64,000 nucleotides of DNA. It comes from Elmis aenea (taxonomy: Eukaryota; Arthropoda; Insecta; Coleoptera; Elmidae). Both the position numbers and the translations under genes were made by a program. The stretch covers positions 17,510,575-17,574,574 of the forward strand of contig OX393576.1 in assembly GCA_947652605.1 (NCBI GenBank), read 5' to 3'. This document shows positions 13,188 to 24,808 of this stretch, one piece after another. Numbering within the stretch: position 1 is the first letter of the stretch; every line of letters begins with the position of its first letter. The notes below the pieces were generated by a model. That model did no database searches. It had not been told where the DNA came from and saw nothing but the letters and a program-made list of their open reading frames with translations.

Positions 13188-13745
13188 TACCGGGTGTAAA
13201 TGAAGTGTGGTACACCCCCTTTTTTTTCTTTAGTTTTGATTTTAGATAGATGAAAATTTAGACATATGTTTTGTGCAATAAACCTGGCTTTGAGCCGTTG
13301 CACACATTTGTTTCACTTCCGGTTGCGCCGGAAATGACCCCAACTTTGTTATTTTAAATGGAACACCCTGTATATTTTTACATTTTAGGAAAGAGGAAGC
13401 GATTTTCGATACAAATGCACTATTTTGGTTAATTTTTATAGGGTGCCCCTTTACAAAAAACTAAATTTTGTTTTAAAAAAATTTTGAGGTTATAAAAATT
13501 AACCAAAATAGTGCATTTGTATCAAAAATCGCTTCCTCTTTCCAAAAATGTAAAAATATGCAGGGTGTTCCATTTAAAATAACAAAGTTGGGGTCATTTC
13601 CGGTGAAACCGGAAGTGGAACAAATGTATGCAACGGCTCAAAAAGCCCGGTTTTTTGCACATATCATATATTTAAAATTTCATTTATCTAAAATCAAAAC
13701 TAAAGAAAAAAAAAGGGGTGTACCACACTTCATTTACACCCGGTA
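13188..13745. mobile_element. Foldback element, short form of family 3 (TACCGGGTGT ends)
   Basis: The two outer arms (13188-13375 and about 13558-13745) are inverted copies. Each is bounded outside by TACCGGGTGTAAATGAAGTG and inside by ACACCCTGTA or its complement. Between them is an inverted repeat including CAAATGCACTATTTTGG and its complement around a small loop near 13445-13490. The frame 13558-13833 (GVPFKITKLGSF…) simply reads through an arm and recurs in every copy of the repeat. Confidence 0.82.
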
Positions 13746-15459
13746 TAACAGAGACTTTCAGGAATTGACTAGGGACCAAAAAGTCCTGAAAATAATTGTC
13801 CAGGAATTCTACTATATTGTACAGAGCGATTGATTTTGTTTTCACATTGGGATCTTGTTTTTTATGTAAGCTGGAGCAAACATTTTTACTTGGTTATAAA
13901 ATCATAAAAAATATGTTTGCGTTAATTATTGTTGAAAATTTTAAAACTATGTAATTAGGCTATATTGTTGCAGCAACCTATCAGGCATCTAAAGGTCTTA
14001 TTAACCTTTCGCTAAAGCGATTTTTTCTACGTTAACTTTGTTTTTTGGGCGCCATATTAAATTTGCACATAATCAGCTAGTACTTTTTTTAAATTTCAAT
14101 GATGTACCTTTGGATCACATGTCTTACAATAATAAAAACGATTTTTGTAAATAAACGAGAAATTTTTTAAAAGATACAAAAATTGCTTTAGAAAATAAAT
14201 ACATTACCTTCCAAAAAATTACTGCAAAACTTAAATTGAATTCTCTTTTTACATTTATTTAGTTGCTCAATCGAAATGCTCGTTTGTTTTAAATTTTTTT
14301 ATGTTGTGGATGGCCATTTGTCGTTAAAAATAGTTTATTACCAACCTATGGTTTATTCTGAATATACTTAAAATACTTGTTACTTCGCAATTTAATCCAT
14401 TACATGTAAATATTTAAATATAATCGTGTAAATATGTTTATTAGACGTGTTTATTTATTATGTATAATAAGCAACAATTATAAAAGCGCTGAACGGTTCC
14501 CGTTATGTAACAAGTCCGTAATACTGCAACGTTACGCTGGTTTTTATACTGTGGTTAATAAGCATGTAGATTAAAATTATTTATTTCATAATTAATAGTT
14601 GTCAAAAATTGATATTTATATGCTTTAGGAACATCCTATAAATAAATTGTGTTTGATGCTCTAACGTTTGTTCGTACCTATTCATAAAAGTTAACAGGGC
14701 CGGATTTATCTTTAGGCACGTGCTTGGGGCAAATTTACAAAATAATACCTAAACATACATCTGTTATAATCAATTTTGAACTATTGTTTTGCTTATAAAT
14801 TACAACTGCCAGATTTTTGACTTAAATTGTGGTAATAAAAACATTTGACTATTATTTGACACATGAAAAATTTTCCACTTGATTTTACAAAATATTAATG
14901 GCTTTTTGAAGAATCGTTTTTTTTTTAAACATTTGGGCTCTGAGGATGTGCGAATATCTATTCACATTTTGTATCAGCTATTAGCATAAAGCCAACTAAA
15001 ACAAAAAGATATAGAATAGATAGAGATTAATTTAATTAAATTTAGCAGTTTATATTTTAAATAGTAAAGCTTGATACCGAGCGTTTTGGCCACTTTATAT
15101 TTAAATAAAAAGGTCTTAAAAAGCTTCAAAAATGTTTTATATTTAACAGGACTAGTTATACCTATACCACCTATAGATTTAAAAAATTTGTAAATTAATA
15201 TTTTTTTTAATGATTGTGTAGGCCAGCTATGTTCAATCAAAATTGTTGATTGGACTGACAAAAAAATACTACTGGTCCAATTTGGGCCGCTAAAGAGACG
15301 AACAATTAATAACAACAACAAATCCACTTGCGCACAATAAAAATAAAACTCATAAGATATAGTAAAATTAAAACTTTAAATTATATACTTCAAAAGAGCT
15401 ACAGAAAATCCTCAATTGGGCCGCATGCGGGCCGCAACCCGTAGGTTAATCTTAGCTGG
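13746..15459. other. Gene-free stretch with unassigned repeat-like pieces
   Basis: CAGGGCCGGATTTATC near 14698 and GGCCGCATGCGGGCCGC near 15419 look like fragments of dispersed elements, but no matching partner end was found. The 117-residue minus-strand frame at 14974-15327 has no recognised domain. Confidence 0.35.
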
Positions 15460-15658
15460 TCTAGACGTCTTATGGGGGTCATACACGTTCCGGTATACCT
15501 GTCAGGTTTGCCTGAACAATAAAATATGTTCAGGTTTACCTAAACAGTTTTGGTAACATTGCCTGTGCAGTTATGTAACACACACGCTCCGGTATACCTG
15601 CAAGCAGGCAAACCTGACAGGTATACCGGAACGTGTATGACCCTCATTAGAGTCTAGC
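15460..15658. mobile_element. Inverted-repeat MITE with GGTATACCTGTCAGGTTTGC arms
   Basis: GGGGTCATACACGTTCCGGT at about 15475 has its inverted partner at 15620-15645. The symmetry extends inward through TACCTGTCAGGTTTGCCTG and outward to CTAGAC (15461) and GTCTAG (15652). Each arm is about 60 bp and the total is 199 bp with an imperfectly symmetrical centre. No coding capacity. Confidence 0.75.
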
Positions 15659-16285
15659 AAATGCTTGAACTTTTTATTCAATTTTGCACAACATATGCCG
15701 ATATTTTGTTGCTACGAATGTTCAAATTTTTTATAGTCGATGTTTTGGGGCGATTTACATCTTTTTGAACCTAAACCATATCTTTAAGGTTCTTGAACTG
15801 CCCCACGATAATGGCAATTATGTAGCAAAATCTGACCAAAACATTATTGGAGGTTGATAAGAGTTTATTAAGCGAAATAAATGTTTTTTAAGCATTCGCA
15901 ACTCTAAAGAATTCTAATGCAGAGTTTTATTGCCAAATTGACAGAGGGCTTGTCATGCAAGAAGAACAAGTATTGATAATTTTTTTTTCACAGCTATAGT
16001 TTTTTCCTCTATCGGTAGTGCATTATTTTTATATTTTGCGACGTAATGTTGGGGTCCTTCAAGTTAGAAAAAAAAAATCATTCTCCATAACAATGTAGAG
16101 ATCAGACTTTTCATAAAGCAAAACTGTAAAGTTTTTTAAACCATATATTATGCAAATTTTCTGATGTTTGCTTGGCATATTTATTCCTTTTTAAAAGCTA
16201 TGTAGTCGTTTTTTTGATAAGATTGATTGCAGTCTAATAAATATTAATTTTTACCCGTTTTCGTTTTACAATCGGAGGTCCTTCT
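15659..16285. other. Gene-free stretch, nothing recognised
   Basis: AT-rich; no supported element, RNA or ORF. Confidence 0.4.
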
Positions 16286-16642
16286 TTTTACAAGCTTTTT
16301 TATTCAACTTCACATGTTTTTACAAGCTTTTATTCAACCACGTATTTTTACAAGCTTTTATTCAACTTTACATGTTTTTACAAGCTTTTATTCAACTTCA
16401 CATATTTTTACAAGCTTTTATTCAACTTCACATATTTTTACAAGCTTTTATTCAACTTCACATATTTTTACAAGCTTTTATTCAACTTCACATATTTTTA
16501 CAAGCTTTTATTCAACTTCACATATTTTTACAAGCTTTTATTCAACTTCACATGTTTTTACAAGCTTTTATTCGAGTTCACTTGTTTTTACAAGCTTTTA
16601 TTCAACTTCACATGTTTTTACAAGCTTTTATCCAATTCAAAT
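16286..16642. repeat. 30-bp minisatellite, about 12 units
   Basis: Units begin CAAGCTTTTATTCAACTTCA at 16291, 16323, 16351 and then every 30 bases to 16621. The central units are nearly identical and the outer ones vary. Because the unit length is a multiple of three, open frames such as 16314-16667 (repeating FLQAFIQLHI or FYSTSHIFTS) arise automatically and should not be read as genes. Related CAAGCTTTTATT words occur just downstream at 16927. Confidence 0.95.
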
Positions 16643-17390
16643 GTTTGTTTGTTTAGGTCAATTTTGATCCACTTCTACACATCCGATTCTTAAAATTTTG
16701 CATGTATACACGATCTCCGTGAGAATGCACTTAAACACTTTTCTACAATCAAAATTCAAGATGGCGGCTCCAATATGGCGGGCAGTTTTTGTCATATATA
16801 GTATGACTCGGCTCAAAGTCGATATCTATAGGTTTTCTGAGGTGCTGATTACGATTTTCGGGTCAAATTTTAGGAATTCAGAATAAAACGGAAATAATAA
16901 ATTTAAAGTAATTTTTTTTTTGGAAACAAGCTTTTATTGAAATGTATTAAACATAAAGGAAATACATTTTCATAAAAGCTTGTTATTAAAAAGTTTTTTT
17001 TTACTTAATTTTTTTTTCAGTGCTGATGATTTTCGCTTCCATTTTTTTAAATCGATTGTTGCTTTTACACAAGCTCTTTAAGTTGAAATGTATTGGAATT
17101 GGAAAAATTAGCAAAAGTGATGCCATTTGCTGTATTTCGTGACTTTTTCAGATTTCATGCAAGATCCAAAATGCATGTAAAAGTGCAAAATCGCTTTGGG
17201 CCTGTCAACATGTAATGACTGCATTTTATAACATTTGATACATTTAATGGTCAAATAATGACCATTTTTTTTTCTACGACTACTTAAACCAATGGTAAAA
17301 AATTACTTGACATAGTTGGCCTAAGTAACTTCACAAACTTTACTTACTTATTGCAAAGTATCCACAACTTCTTCCGCATTTATTAGGCTA
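16643..17390. other. Gene-free stretch, probable old transposon sequence
   Basis: Holds AAGATGGCGGC and ATATGGCGGG words (16759-16783) of the sort found in dispersed repeats, and a small hairpin at 16926-16984 (ACAAGCTTTTAT … ATAAAAGCTTGT). No bounded element or gene. Confidence 0.35.
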
Positions 17391-17745
17391 TTGCGCCGGT
17401 TTCTTCATTCATTTTGCTGTTCATTTGATCTTTTTCTTGGTCTACGTACTTTTCTGCTTCCTTTGGTTCTATATTGGTACATTTGCTTCAGTGTACCGGT
17501 GTTTCCATTCTTTCTACATGTCTTATATACGTGCGGTTATACCTATATACTTTTACTGTGTCATTTAAGCGGTGTTTGAGTAATTGGTTCCGTATTTCTG
17601 CGTTTCGCTTTCTTCTATTTATTGGTACCCTGCTGTAAGAAATTTCATTTCTGCTTTTGTTTCCTTATTGCATTTCTTTTTATTATTGCCCAAGTCTCAC
17701 TGGCGTAGGTCACAGTTGGTATTCGCACTGTTTTATCGAACTTTA
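17391..17745 (-). pseudogene. RTE/LINE-type reverse transcriptase, C-terminal relic
   Basis: On the minus strand the translation gives VRIPTVTYASETWA, then EMKFL, RRKRNAEIRNQLLKHRLND, RHVERME and RRPRKRSNE, in this order but in shifting frames. These blocks match the region after the catalytic domain in RTE/Jockey-like non-LTR retrotransposons (YGxETW, EMKFLRR, RRWxGHVxRM, GRPRKRW). Several frameshifts and stops make it a dead fragment. The palm domain with the catalytic YxDD is absent. Confidence 0.65.
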
Positions 17746-18690
17746 CTTTTGACCTAACCTGCTACACGAAGTTGTTCAGGGACATGAACGACTAGCAGTC
17801 ACTCAAATTTATCCTCAGACTTTTAGATTCAAGCCTTATGAATTAAAAAGTAGTGTTTTGGCAAAACGTTAAGCGCCCAAAATGTGTTGGTCAGTGAAAA
17901 CTTACAGGGACCACAAAACATTGATTAAGCTCTATTTGTTTATTGCATGATACCTGAAATATGTTGTCCAAAAATTGTTAAATAAATTTATTATTTCATT
18001 GTCTTTTCGAGCTGCCACCTTACATTAGTAGCGAAAATAAAGATATGCCTATCAGCTGTAAACAGCTAAAAATAAACAGTTGATAGTAATGTAAATTGTG
18101 TAACAGGACGATTATTTTGTCGACGTTTAATTTTTTTGTTGTTGACAAATGTAGACATTAAAATTAAGTAAGGGAATACTTGAAGTAGATGGTTGGTATC
18201 TTTGTTACACCATGATTAATTAGAAATCTGTGCGTGCCGCCGTGTTACCTTAGTTCGCGAGTATTACAAGATCCCTACCGCTAATTCGTTTCCCTTTCCC
18301 CGTTCCACAACTGTACTCGGAAAGCTCAGGACAGAACCCACCTGATCCTTCTAACTGTAGTTAAACATGCAAACCACGTCATCATCGAAACACGGATGCA
18401 TGACGACACAATCTTATTATCTTAATTGTTATTGGGCATGTATTTTCGGTGGTATGTTAACATGGGTTATTTGTAACTAAATAGATATATTAGTGGCGTT
18501 TCAAATTGAATTACTCCAAGGTATATAAAAGCGAATTGGAGCCGTGTATCTACTGTTACGCAAGTTTTTCGTCAGGGCAATATTACGAAACTATTGGCGG
18601 ATTCTTTTATGATTATGCTGAGGTTTTGCAACGAGGTGTTTTATCTAATTGTAGATCGCTTTTCTAACGCTATCTTTGAACGTGTTTGGG
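17746..18690. other. Gene-free stretch with a TATA-like site
   Basis: Unique AT-rich DNA. GGTATATAAAAGCG at 18520-18533 is a good TATA-box match with GTGTATCTACTG about 25-30 bases downstream. No ORF follows, so its role is unknown. Confidence 0.35.
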
Positions 18691-19876
18691 TTTTTGAAAG
18701 TGCCTCCAGTTTTATATAATAACATTTTTGAAAGCTTTACGTTTTTTTTGTGATTATAAGCAGGGGTTTGGAGCAGTCCAATTTTTTAATTGCTCCGCTC
18801 CAGCTCCGCTCCGGCATCAAAGCTTGCAGACAAAATTACGCACAACTGATTCCATCAAGAATGCATCAAAATATTAAACTTTTAACGTGACCCTCTTTCA
18901 TTTGGTTATTACTGGAGAACTCGATTCCAATGAGGAGCGAATGCCCCGTTGGCCCCCTCCTGCGTACGCCCATGCATTAGGCGACTCTAGACCAGTGGTC
19001 TCCAAACTTTTTAAGATGATGAACACAGAGGTATTGAAGTGCTAAGTGATCCGAATTTTAAAAAAATTGTTTACACGAAATAGCTCTACAAGTAGGTATA
19101 ACAAAAATAATAACGCAAGTTCAACTAAACAAATAGATTTTTCTTAATAATAAAGTACTAAATGGAATACCTATACAACAAATAATTTTTTTAACTAAAT
19201 TGAACAAATAGGTGTTCTTAAAATTAGGATTAATAACGATTAATAATCATCGTCAAATATTGAAATAGTGCTAATGAGAACTATTTTTGAAAGTGCCTCC
19301 AGTTTTATATAATAACATTTTTGAAAGCTTTACGTTTTTTTTGTGATTATAAGCAGGGGTTTGGAGCAGTCCAATTTTTTAATTGCTCCGCTCCAGCTCC
19401 GCTCCGGCATCAAAGCTTGCAGACAAAATTACGCACAACTGATTCCATCAAGAATGCATCAAAATATTAAACTTTTAACGTGACCCTCTTTCATTTGGTT
19501 ATTACTGGAGAACTCGATTCCAATGAGGAGCGAATGCCCCGTTGGCCCCCTCCTGCGTACGCCCATGCATTAGGCGACTCTAGACCAGTGGTCTCCAAAC
19601 TTTTTAAGATGATGAACACAGAGGTATTGAAGTGCTAAGTGATCCGAATTTTAAAAAAATTGTTTACACGAAATAGCTCTACAAGTAGGTATAACAAAAA
19701 TAATAACGCAAGTTCAACTAAACAAATAGATTTTTCTTAATAATAAAGTACTAAATGGAATACCTATACAACAAATAATTTTTTTAACTAAATTGAACAA
19801 ATAGGTGTTCTTAAAATTAGGATTAATAACGATTAATAATCATCGTCAAATATTGAAATAGTGCTAATGAGAACTA
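18691..19876. repeat. 593-bp head-to-tail duplication
   Basis: Copy one spans 18691-19283 and copy two 19284-19876. Reading side by side I found no difference. Each copy carries a CAGGGGTTTGGAGCAGTCC terminus (18762, 19355), part of a GCGTACGC-type element, and the left end of a second hAT element (18993, 19586). Only the second copy continues into the matching right end at 20050. This could be a recent duplication or an assembly error. Confidence 0.9.
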
Positions 19877-20050
19877 TGCAATTGTTTTCACTTATAAATC
19901 CTTATTTCTTCGTATTATTGCAAAGCTACCAAATCATCATAAATTATATTTGTAGGTATTTTGTGACAGCACTTTTTTTTAAGGCCGCGGACCGGATGAA
20001 AACCTTCGGTGGCCGGATTTGGCCCACGGGCCGTAGTTTGTGGACCCCTG
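19586..20050. mobile_element. Non-autonomous hAT element (CAGTGGTCTCCAAAC ends)
   Basis: The left end CAGTGGTCTCCAAAC pairs with the right end GTTTGTGGACCCCTG. Flanks CTCTAGAC (19578-19585) and CTCTAAGC (20051-20058) resemble an 8-bp hAT target duplication fitting the nTCTAGAn preference. The right subterminal region carries GGCCCACGGGCC. It is nested in an older repeat, because the sequence on both sides (…TGCATTAGGCGA and GCAATTGCCTAGGGGC…) belongs to another dispersed element. A left-end fragment is duplicated at 18993. Confidence 0.7.
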
Positions 20051-20300
20051 CTCTAAGCAATTGCCTAGGGGCGCCAAGATACGGGGGCACTAGCCTTTCT
20101 CATACGTTTGGGCCAATCGCCAAATATATATATTTGCCTAAAGGCGTCAGACACCCTCGCGCCGGCCCTGCGCAGGAGCAATACTACCAGTTTGGATCGG
20201 TTCAAATAACCGCTTCGAAGTAACGGGATTGTTTCGAGATTGCGTCTGGTAAAATGGCCGATTCGGTTCGGTTTTTGTTTTAGTTCCGTTTGGGTACGTA
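20051..20300. mobile_element. Older dispersed element interrupted by the hAT insertion
   Basis: The segment GCCTAGGGGCGCCAAGATAC through GGCGTCAGACACCCTCGCGC to CCGGCCCTG (20169) looks like the GC-rich end of a dispersed DNA repeat. Its other part lies left of the nested hAT (about 18890-18985). A further repeat-like piece with GGTTCAAATAACCGCTTCG follows to about 20300. Frames at 19861-20223 and 20147-20410 cross these repeats and are not genes. Confidence 0.45.
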
Positions 20301-22619
20301 GCCCTGTTTAAAATTTTTGTGAAAAGTACAGTACAACTTCGACTATCCGTCACCTTATTATCAGCCAACCAAGAAATTCTATTTACACTCTTAATAATGG
20401 GAAAAAACACTGAAATCAGTAAAAAACTACTTTGTCTTTACTTTATTACATATTTTGGGAAAATAATAACGTACTAAACGTTTTCTTTTTTTTTAAATGG
20501 ACAAAAGTGTTTTATCTGTTGCTGAAGAATTTTAAGATTTATTATATTTCTGGCTATTCAGATAGACCAAACAACAGAAGTTTTGCATGTATTCGACTGG
20601 TGTGTAGTTGTAGCGGAATTTGGCTCAATGACACACTTTTAAACTTAATCTGAAGATTATTACATTCCTAGATGTATTAGTATATATAAAAAAACTTAAC
20701 GTTGCTGTAAAAAAAGTCATGTATAGCTTATTGGCAAGCAGTAGTCGCTATCTTATTGATTTGGTGCCACAGGCAATTATTTAGTCTTGGAGAAACTTCG
20801 TATAATTATTTACAATAAAAATGGAATTTGTTTTGATTGCCAAATCTACATCTTTAACTTAAACGTTCACGTCATAATGAAATTATTCATGTAAATCTAC
20901 CCCTGTTAAAATCTTTTTTAAGTTTTAAAAACCCTAGCATTTTTATACTTTAAAATGTATAATCTCATTTAAAAACAATTATACATAACTGTATTGTATA
21001 TACAAGAAAATAAAACGGTTCAAAGATTAAAATCTGAATTTTCTTGTTAATGAAAACCGCGGCGGAATGGCTTTGAAAAGCAAACAAAAATCTAATAAAC
21101 TTTTTCCAGTAGCAATTCAGTTGTATTCACAAAATAACGTTAGAAAACTGCTGTTGGTGCTTTAATGCCGTTACACATACATCCGCTATCAAAACTATAT
21201 GCACAAATCAGTATAACAGGTAATTAGGGGATTCCGCTCATTGTCGTGTGGAACTAATCTCAAAAAGTTGTCTTATCATTTTTAAAAGTAGTTTTTTTTT
21301 TCGATTATAAATTTGGTTTATGTTATTAATATAAATATTTCTGTAACAAAGAGTTATCATAAAATAACAGTGTGTCCCGGAATGAACTCCTCAGTCCTAT
21401 AACTTCTTTACTTTTAAAGATAGAGCGTTGGTTTATTATTGCAAAATTTATAGACTTTAAATTTTAAATATATGTGAATTCATTTACCATGTTTGCTATT
21501 ACAATTTTATTATTTAGGTTAATAGTTGTTTGAAATTTTTTTGCATTTTCTTTCTAATACTTAATTTATTCTAATATAGAGAGATAAAGTGGGCGTTCAT
21601 TTAAAATGTTTTTTTTTTTAATTGTCGAGACACATTTTATTACCGTTATGTATAAAAGTTATCGATTAGATCCAATTTCTATTACCTCTGTAACATATTT
21701 TTGGAATATTTTGTTTATGCATAATCAAAACTGTATTCTTCTAATAAATGGCTTAAAAATTAACTGTTTATGATGCTTTTTGTTTATCGTGTGCATTCAT
21801 TAGATGTTCTTTAATTTTCTCTGCTATTATCAAAAAAAAAATAAAAAATTGTGTCTGTGAATATTAAAAAAATTAAAAATAATTGTTAAATGTCATCATA
21901 ATAAGTGTTTACTAATTAATTCAAAATTCAAATTACAACCAAGCGCGTGCCTTCATCTTTTTATTACCTTAAAATATAATTTTTATTGTGAGCGGATTTT
22001 AAGTACGATAATTCACTTTCGCCAGTTTAAAAGTATGCTTATAACTGCTGGCTGTAGTGTTTAGAGACAATCGTGGCTGAATTATTAAATTTTTAGTAAG
22101 GAAGGTTGAGAATTTCTTTTGTGGTTGCTTTGAATTTGACATTCACCGCGCGTTTCTCTCGATGGCAATGTACTTCTCGGCACGCATAAAAGAACAATTT
22201 GGTTAGAAATATTTCGTTTTTATAATATAATAAGTTTGTGTATTGGATGTGTGTAAAACGCTTTATTCACGATAATTTTTTTTTTTATTAATGCATTTTT
22301 TTATATTGAAACAAGACATTTATTTGTATTTTCAAAATAGATTTGTCTCGTTGATTATAATAAATAATATAATATAACAATAAACTTATGGTATAAAGAA
22401 GAATTCAATTAAAAAATGTACAGATTATGATAGATTGGTCAAGATAAAGAAATTATCTTTATTGTTGTAAAAGCTGGGTTGATTTAAGTGTGACACTTAC
22501 AGTTTCACAGCTTCTTGCTGCTTCATCACAACAACAAAATTCCAGCAGTTCAGAAATTAAAATTGAAGAAAGTAAAATAAGTTATTTTGTAAAAAACACG
22601 AAAAAAAAACGTTTTATTC
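20301..22619. other. Gene-free stretch, nothing recognised
   Basis: AT-rich. ACAGTGTGTCCCGGAATG at 21369 resembles a worn end of the TACAGGGTG group, with no clear partner. The block near 22080-22190 is less AT-rich and unique. Confidence 0.4.
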
Positions 22620-23101
22620 ATTCCATTTAAATAACCGCTAGTACCAGCATGGTTCCATTTAAAAAAATTGACTTTTTGTCAAAAAACCGATTCCGCAACC
22701 TTCAAAGCCGTTTAAAGTAACCTAAATGTCATTTAAAATTTACAAAAACATTTTTTGGACAATTGTTGACATAATAAAAATCAATTTGTGCAGGTCACGG
22801 CACCCTTAACAAAAAACTAAATTTTGTTTAAAAAAAAATTTGAGGTTATAAAAATTAACCAAAATAGTGCATTGGTATCCAAAATTACTTCCTCTTTCCA
22901 AAAATGTAAAAATATACAGGGTGTTCCATTTAAAATAACAAAGTTGTGGTCATTTCCGGCGAAACCGGAAGTGAAACAAATGTGTGCAACGGCTCAAAAA
23001 GCCTGTTTTTTTGCACATATCATATGTCTAAATTTTCATGTATCTAAAATCAAAACTAAAGAAAAAAAAGGGGGTGTACCACACTTCATTTACACCCGGT
23101 A
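22620..23101. mobile_element. Half copy of foldback family 3
   Basis: Matches the right half of 41875-43128 from TTCCATTTAAATAACCGC at 22621 through CAGGTCACGGCACCCTTAA (22793) to the end ACACCCGGTA at 23101. The left half is missing, so the copy is an arm without its partner. The frame 22824-23132 is the arm read through. Confidence 0.85.
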
Positions 23102-24399
23102 TAATAAAATATTAATTAAATCGTGTGGATAATTGTTGTAAATGTCAAAACATTTTTAACATTTTGTGCAATATTATTTATGTGTATTTTAAGTTTTCAT
23201 GTAGCATTAGCATTTTTTAAATATTCATATTTTCATATATTTTGAAGTTAATATAAATTACAAGCATATTTCCGCATAAAGACAGTATGCATAATTTTAT
23301 CCAAACATTTTTACAATGCACCGCTATTTAAAAACGTACAGACCTTGAATATTTAGTGCATAAATGTTATTATTCAAAAAATTTAAGCCGCTTTTCGACA
23401 GCGTCAACAAATTTTTTAGTCTACTTACATACAAATTACAAGAATGACATTTTAGCAGTTAATGTACGTGGGAACGTAAAATCCAATAAAAATTTTAGAA
23501 ATTCTGTGCAGATTATTCACAATTTTTCTAAATAATTTATGTAAGTATGATGTATGGCAATAAATTATCGGTGATTTTTACGAGTAAATACCAACCTCTT
23601 ATTGAAATTAGTGTTATTTAACGTAGCGCGGTAGCAATATCACGGAATATTGTCAAATCATGAGTGTTTTTTTAAAGCCTTAAACAATATCGATTATTAT
23701 TGTATTGCCAATCAGATTGAGGACGACTAAACAGGAAGCCGATAGTAATATATTCAAGTGATAATGTGTGATTTTCATCGTAATATAAATGGCACGCAAT
23801 TAAGCAGGTGCAACCGAGTTCGTTGCAGCAATGAAAGACTTGCACCCGGTAGGTAAATGAATGTTCAATTATTTATAGTCTCTCATGCAAATAAACATTT
23901 CAGATAGGCAACCTGAATAAGCGGTTACATCTATCTACATAATTATTGGACTCATTATTGTTGTATTATTGTGGTTTTGGTAGTTGTAACAATTAATTCG
24001 TTGATGCATATTAAATGGTAGCTAACTGAATGATTTACTACGTAAATAGTAATCGTGGCCAATTATATTTACGTTTTAGCTCTTATTAATTGTATATCGG
24101 TCTCTGTGGTACAGCTAGTAGGCTCTGACTGACTGTACGTGGGTATTAAACTGATGTAAAAACATAAAAAATGATGGATTACCAACAGAAGTAATACATT
24201 GTCTCATTTTCAAATACATATGTATGCATATTTAACAACAGTTTGTTCTCAAATATAATCTTCCTCTTGCTACAGACATTAATTTTTGTTTTTATTTTAT
24301 ACTCGTACCGTGTTTTAGAAATAATTTGAAAAATATTATTTTGATAATAATAAATGTTATTTAACTATATCGACATAGTGTTAGCGGCAAAGTCTATAA
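23102..24399. other. Gene-free stretch, nothing recognised
   Basis: Unique AT-rich sequence. About 23690-24070 is somewhat less AT-rich, without a recognisable motif set. Confidence 0.4.
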
Positions 24400-24791
24400 T
24401 TACGGTATTCTACAGAATACCTAGGCATTCTGTGTAATGCCAAGTGGAATTTGGCAAATTATTAATAAAAATGATCTTAAATACATTACTTAGTTATTAA
24501 ATGAAATACCCATGCATTTTATAAAACAGCGAATGTTAGTTAGGTAGAGTGTCGAATAATAAAATTTGAGTAAGAATCAAAACCTTCTCATTTTCCAATA
24601 ACATTAATAATAAACTTAACAACATACTTAATTTATTGCAGTGCATTAAAAAATACAGCTTTAAAACAATCTTTAACCTGTCCCTCTATTACTGACCAAA
24701 TGAATGAGGGTCAGGTTAAGTTATTATTTTACACTTTTCCAACTTCCATTCGGCATTACACAGCCTACCTAGGTATTCTGTAGAATACCGA
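24400..24791. mobile_element. Inverted-repeat MITE with CGGTATTCTACAGAATACCT ends
   Basis: CGGTATTCTACAGAATACCT at 24403 has its inverted partner at 24770-24790, and the pairing continues through TGTGTAATGCC (24435) and GGCATTACACA (24752). Arms are about 45-60 bp around a 270-bp AT-rich interior that itself holds a small hairpin (24678-24720). Noncoding. Confidence 0.7.
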
Positions 24792-24808
24792 ATTAAACAC
24801 TAACATTT

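Noticed and set aside
13558..13833. A recurring 60-90-residue frame (GVPFKITKLGSFP…FIYTR) at 13558, 22824, 41806 and 42971 as a protein family
   Set aside because: Every copy is an arm of the same foldback repeat read through; the frame recurs because the DNA recurs. No start or codon pattern of a gene.
14974..15327. 117-residue minus-strand frame as a membrane protein
   Set aside because: Hydrophobic, Lys/Leu-rich composition is expected from AT-rich DNA; no domain or conserved motif.
16314..16667. Repeat protein of 117 residues
   Set aside because: Produced by a 30-bp minisatellite whose length is a multiple of three; overlapping frames are equally open.
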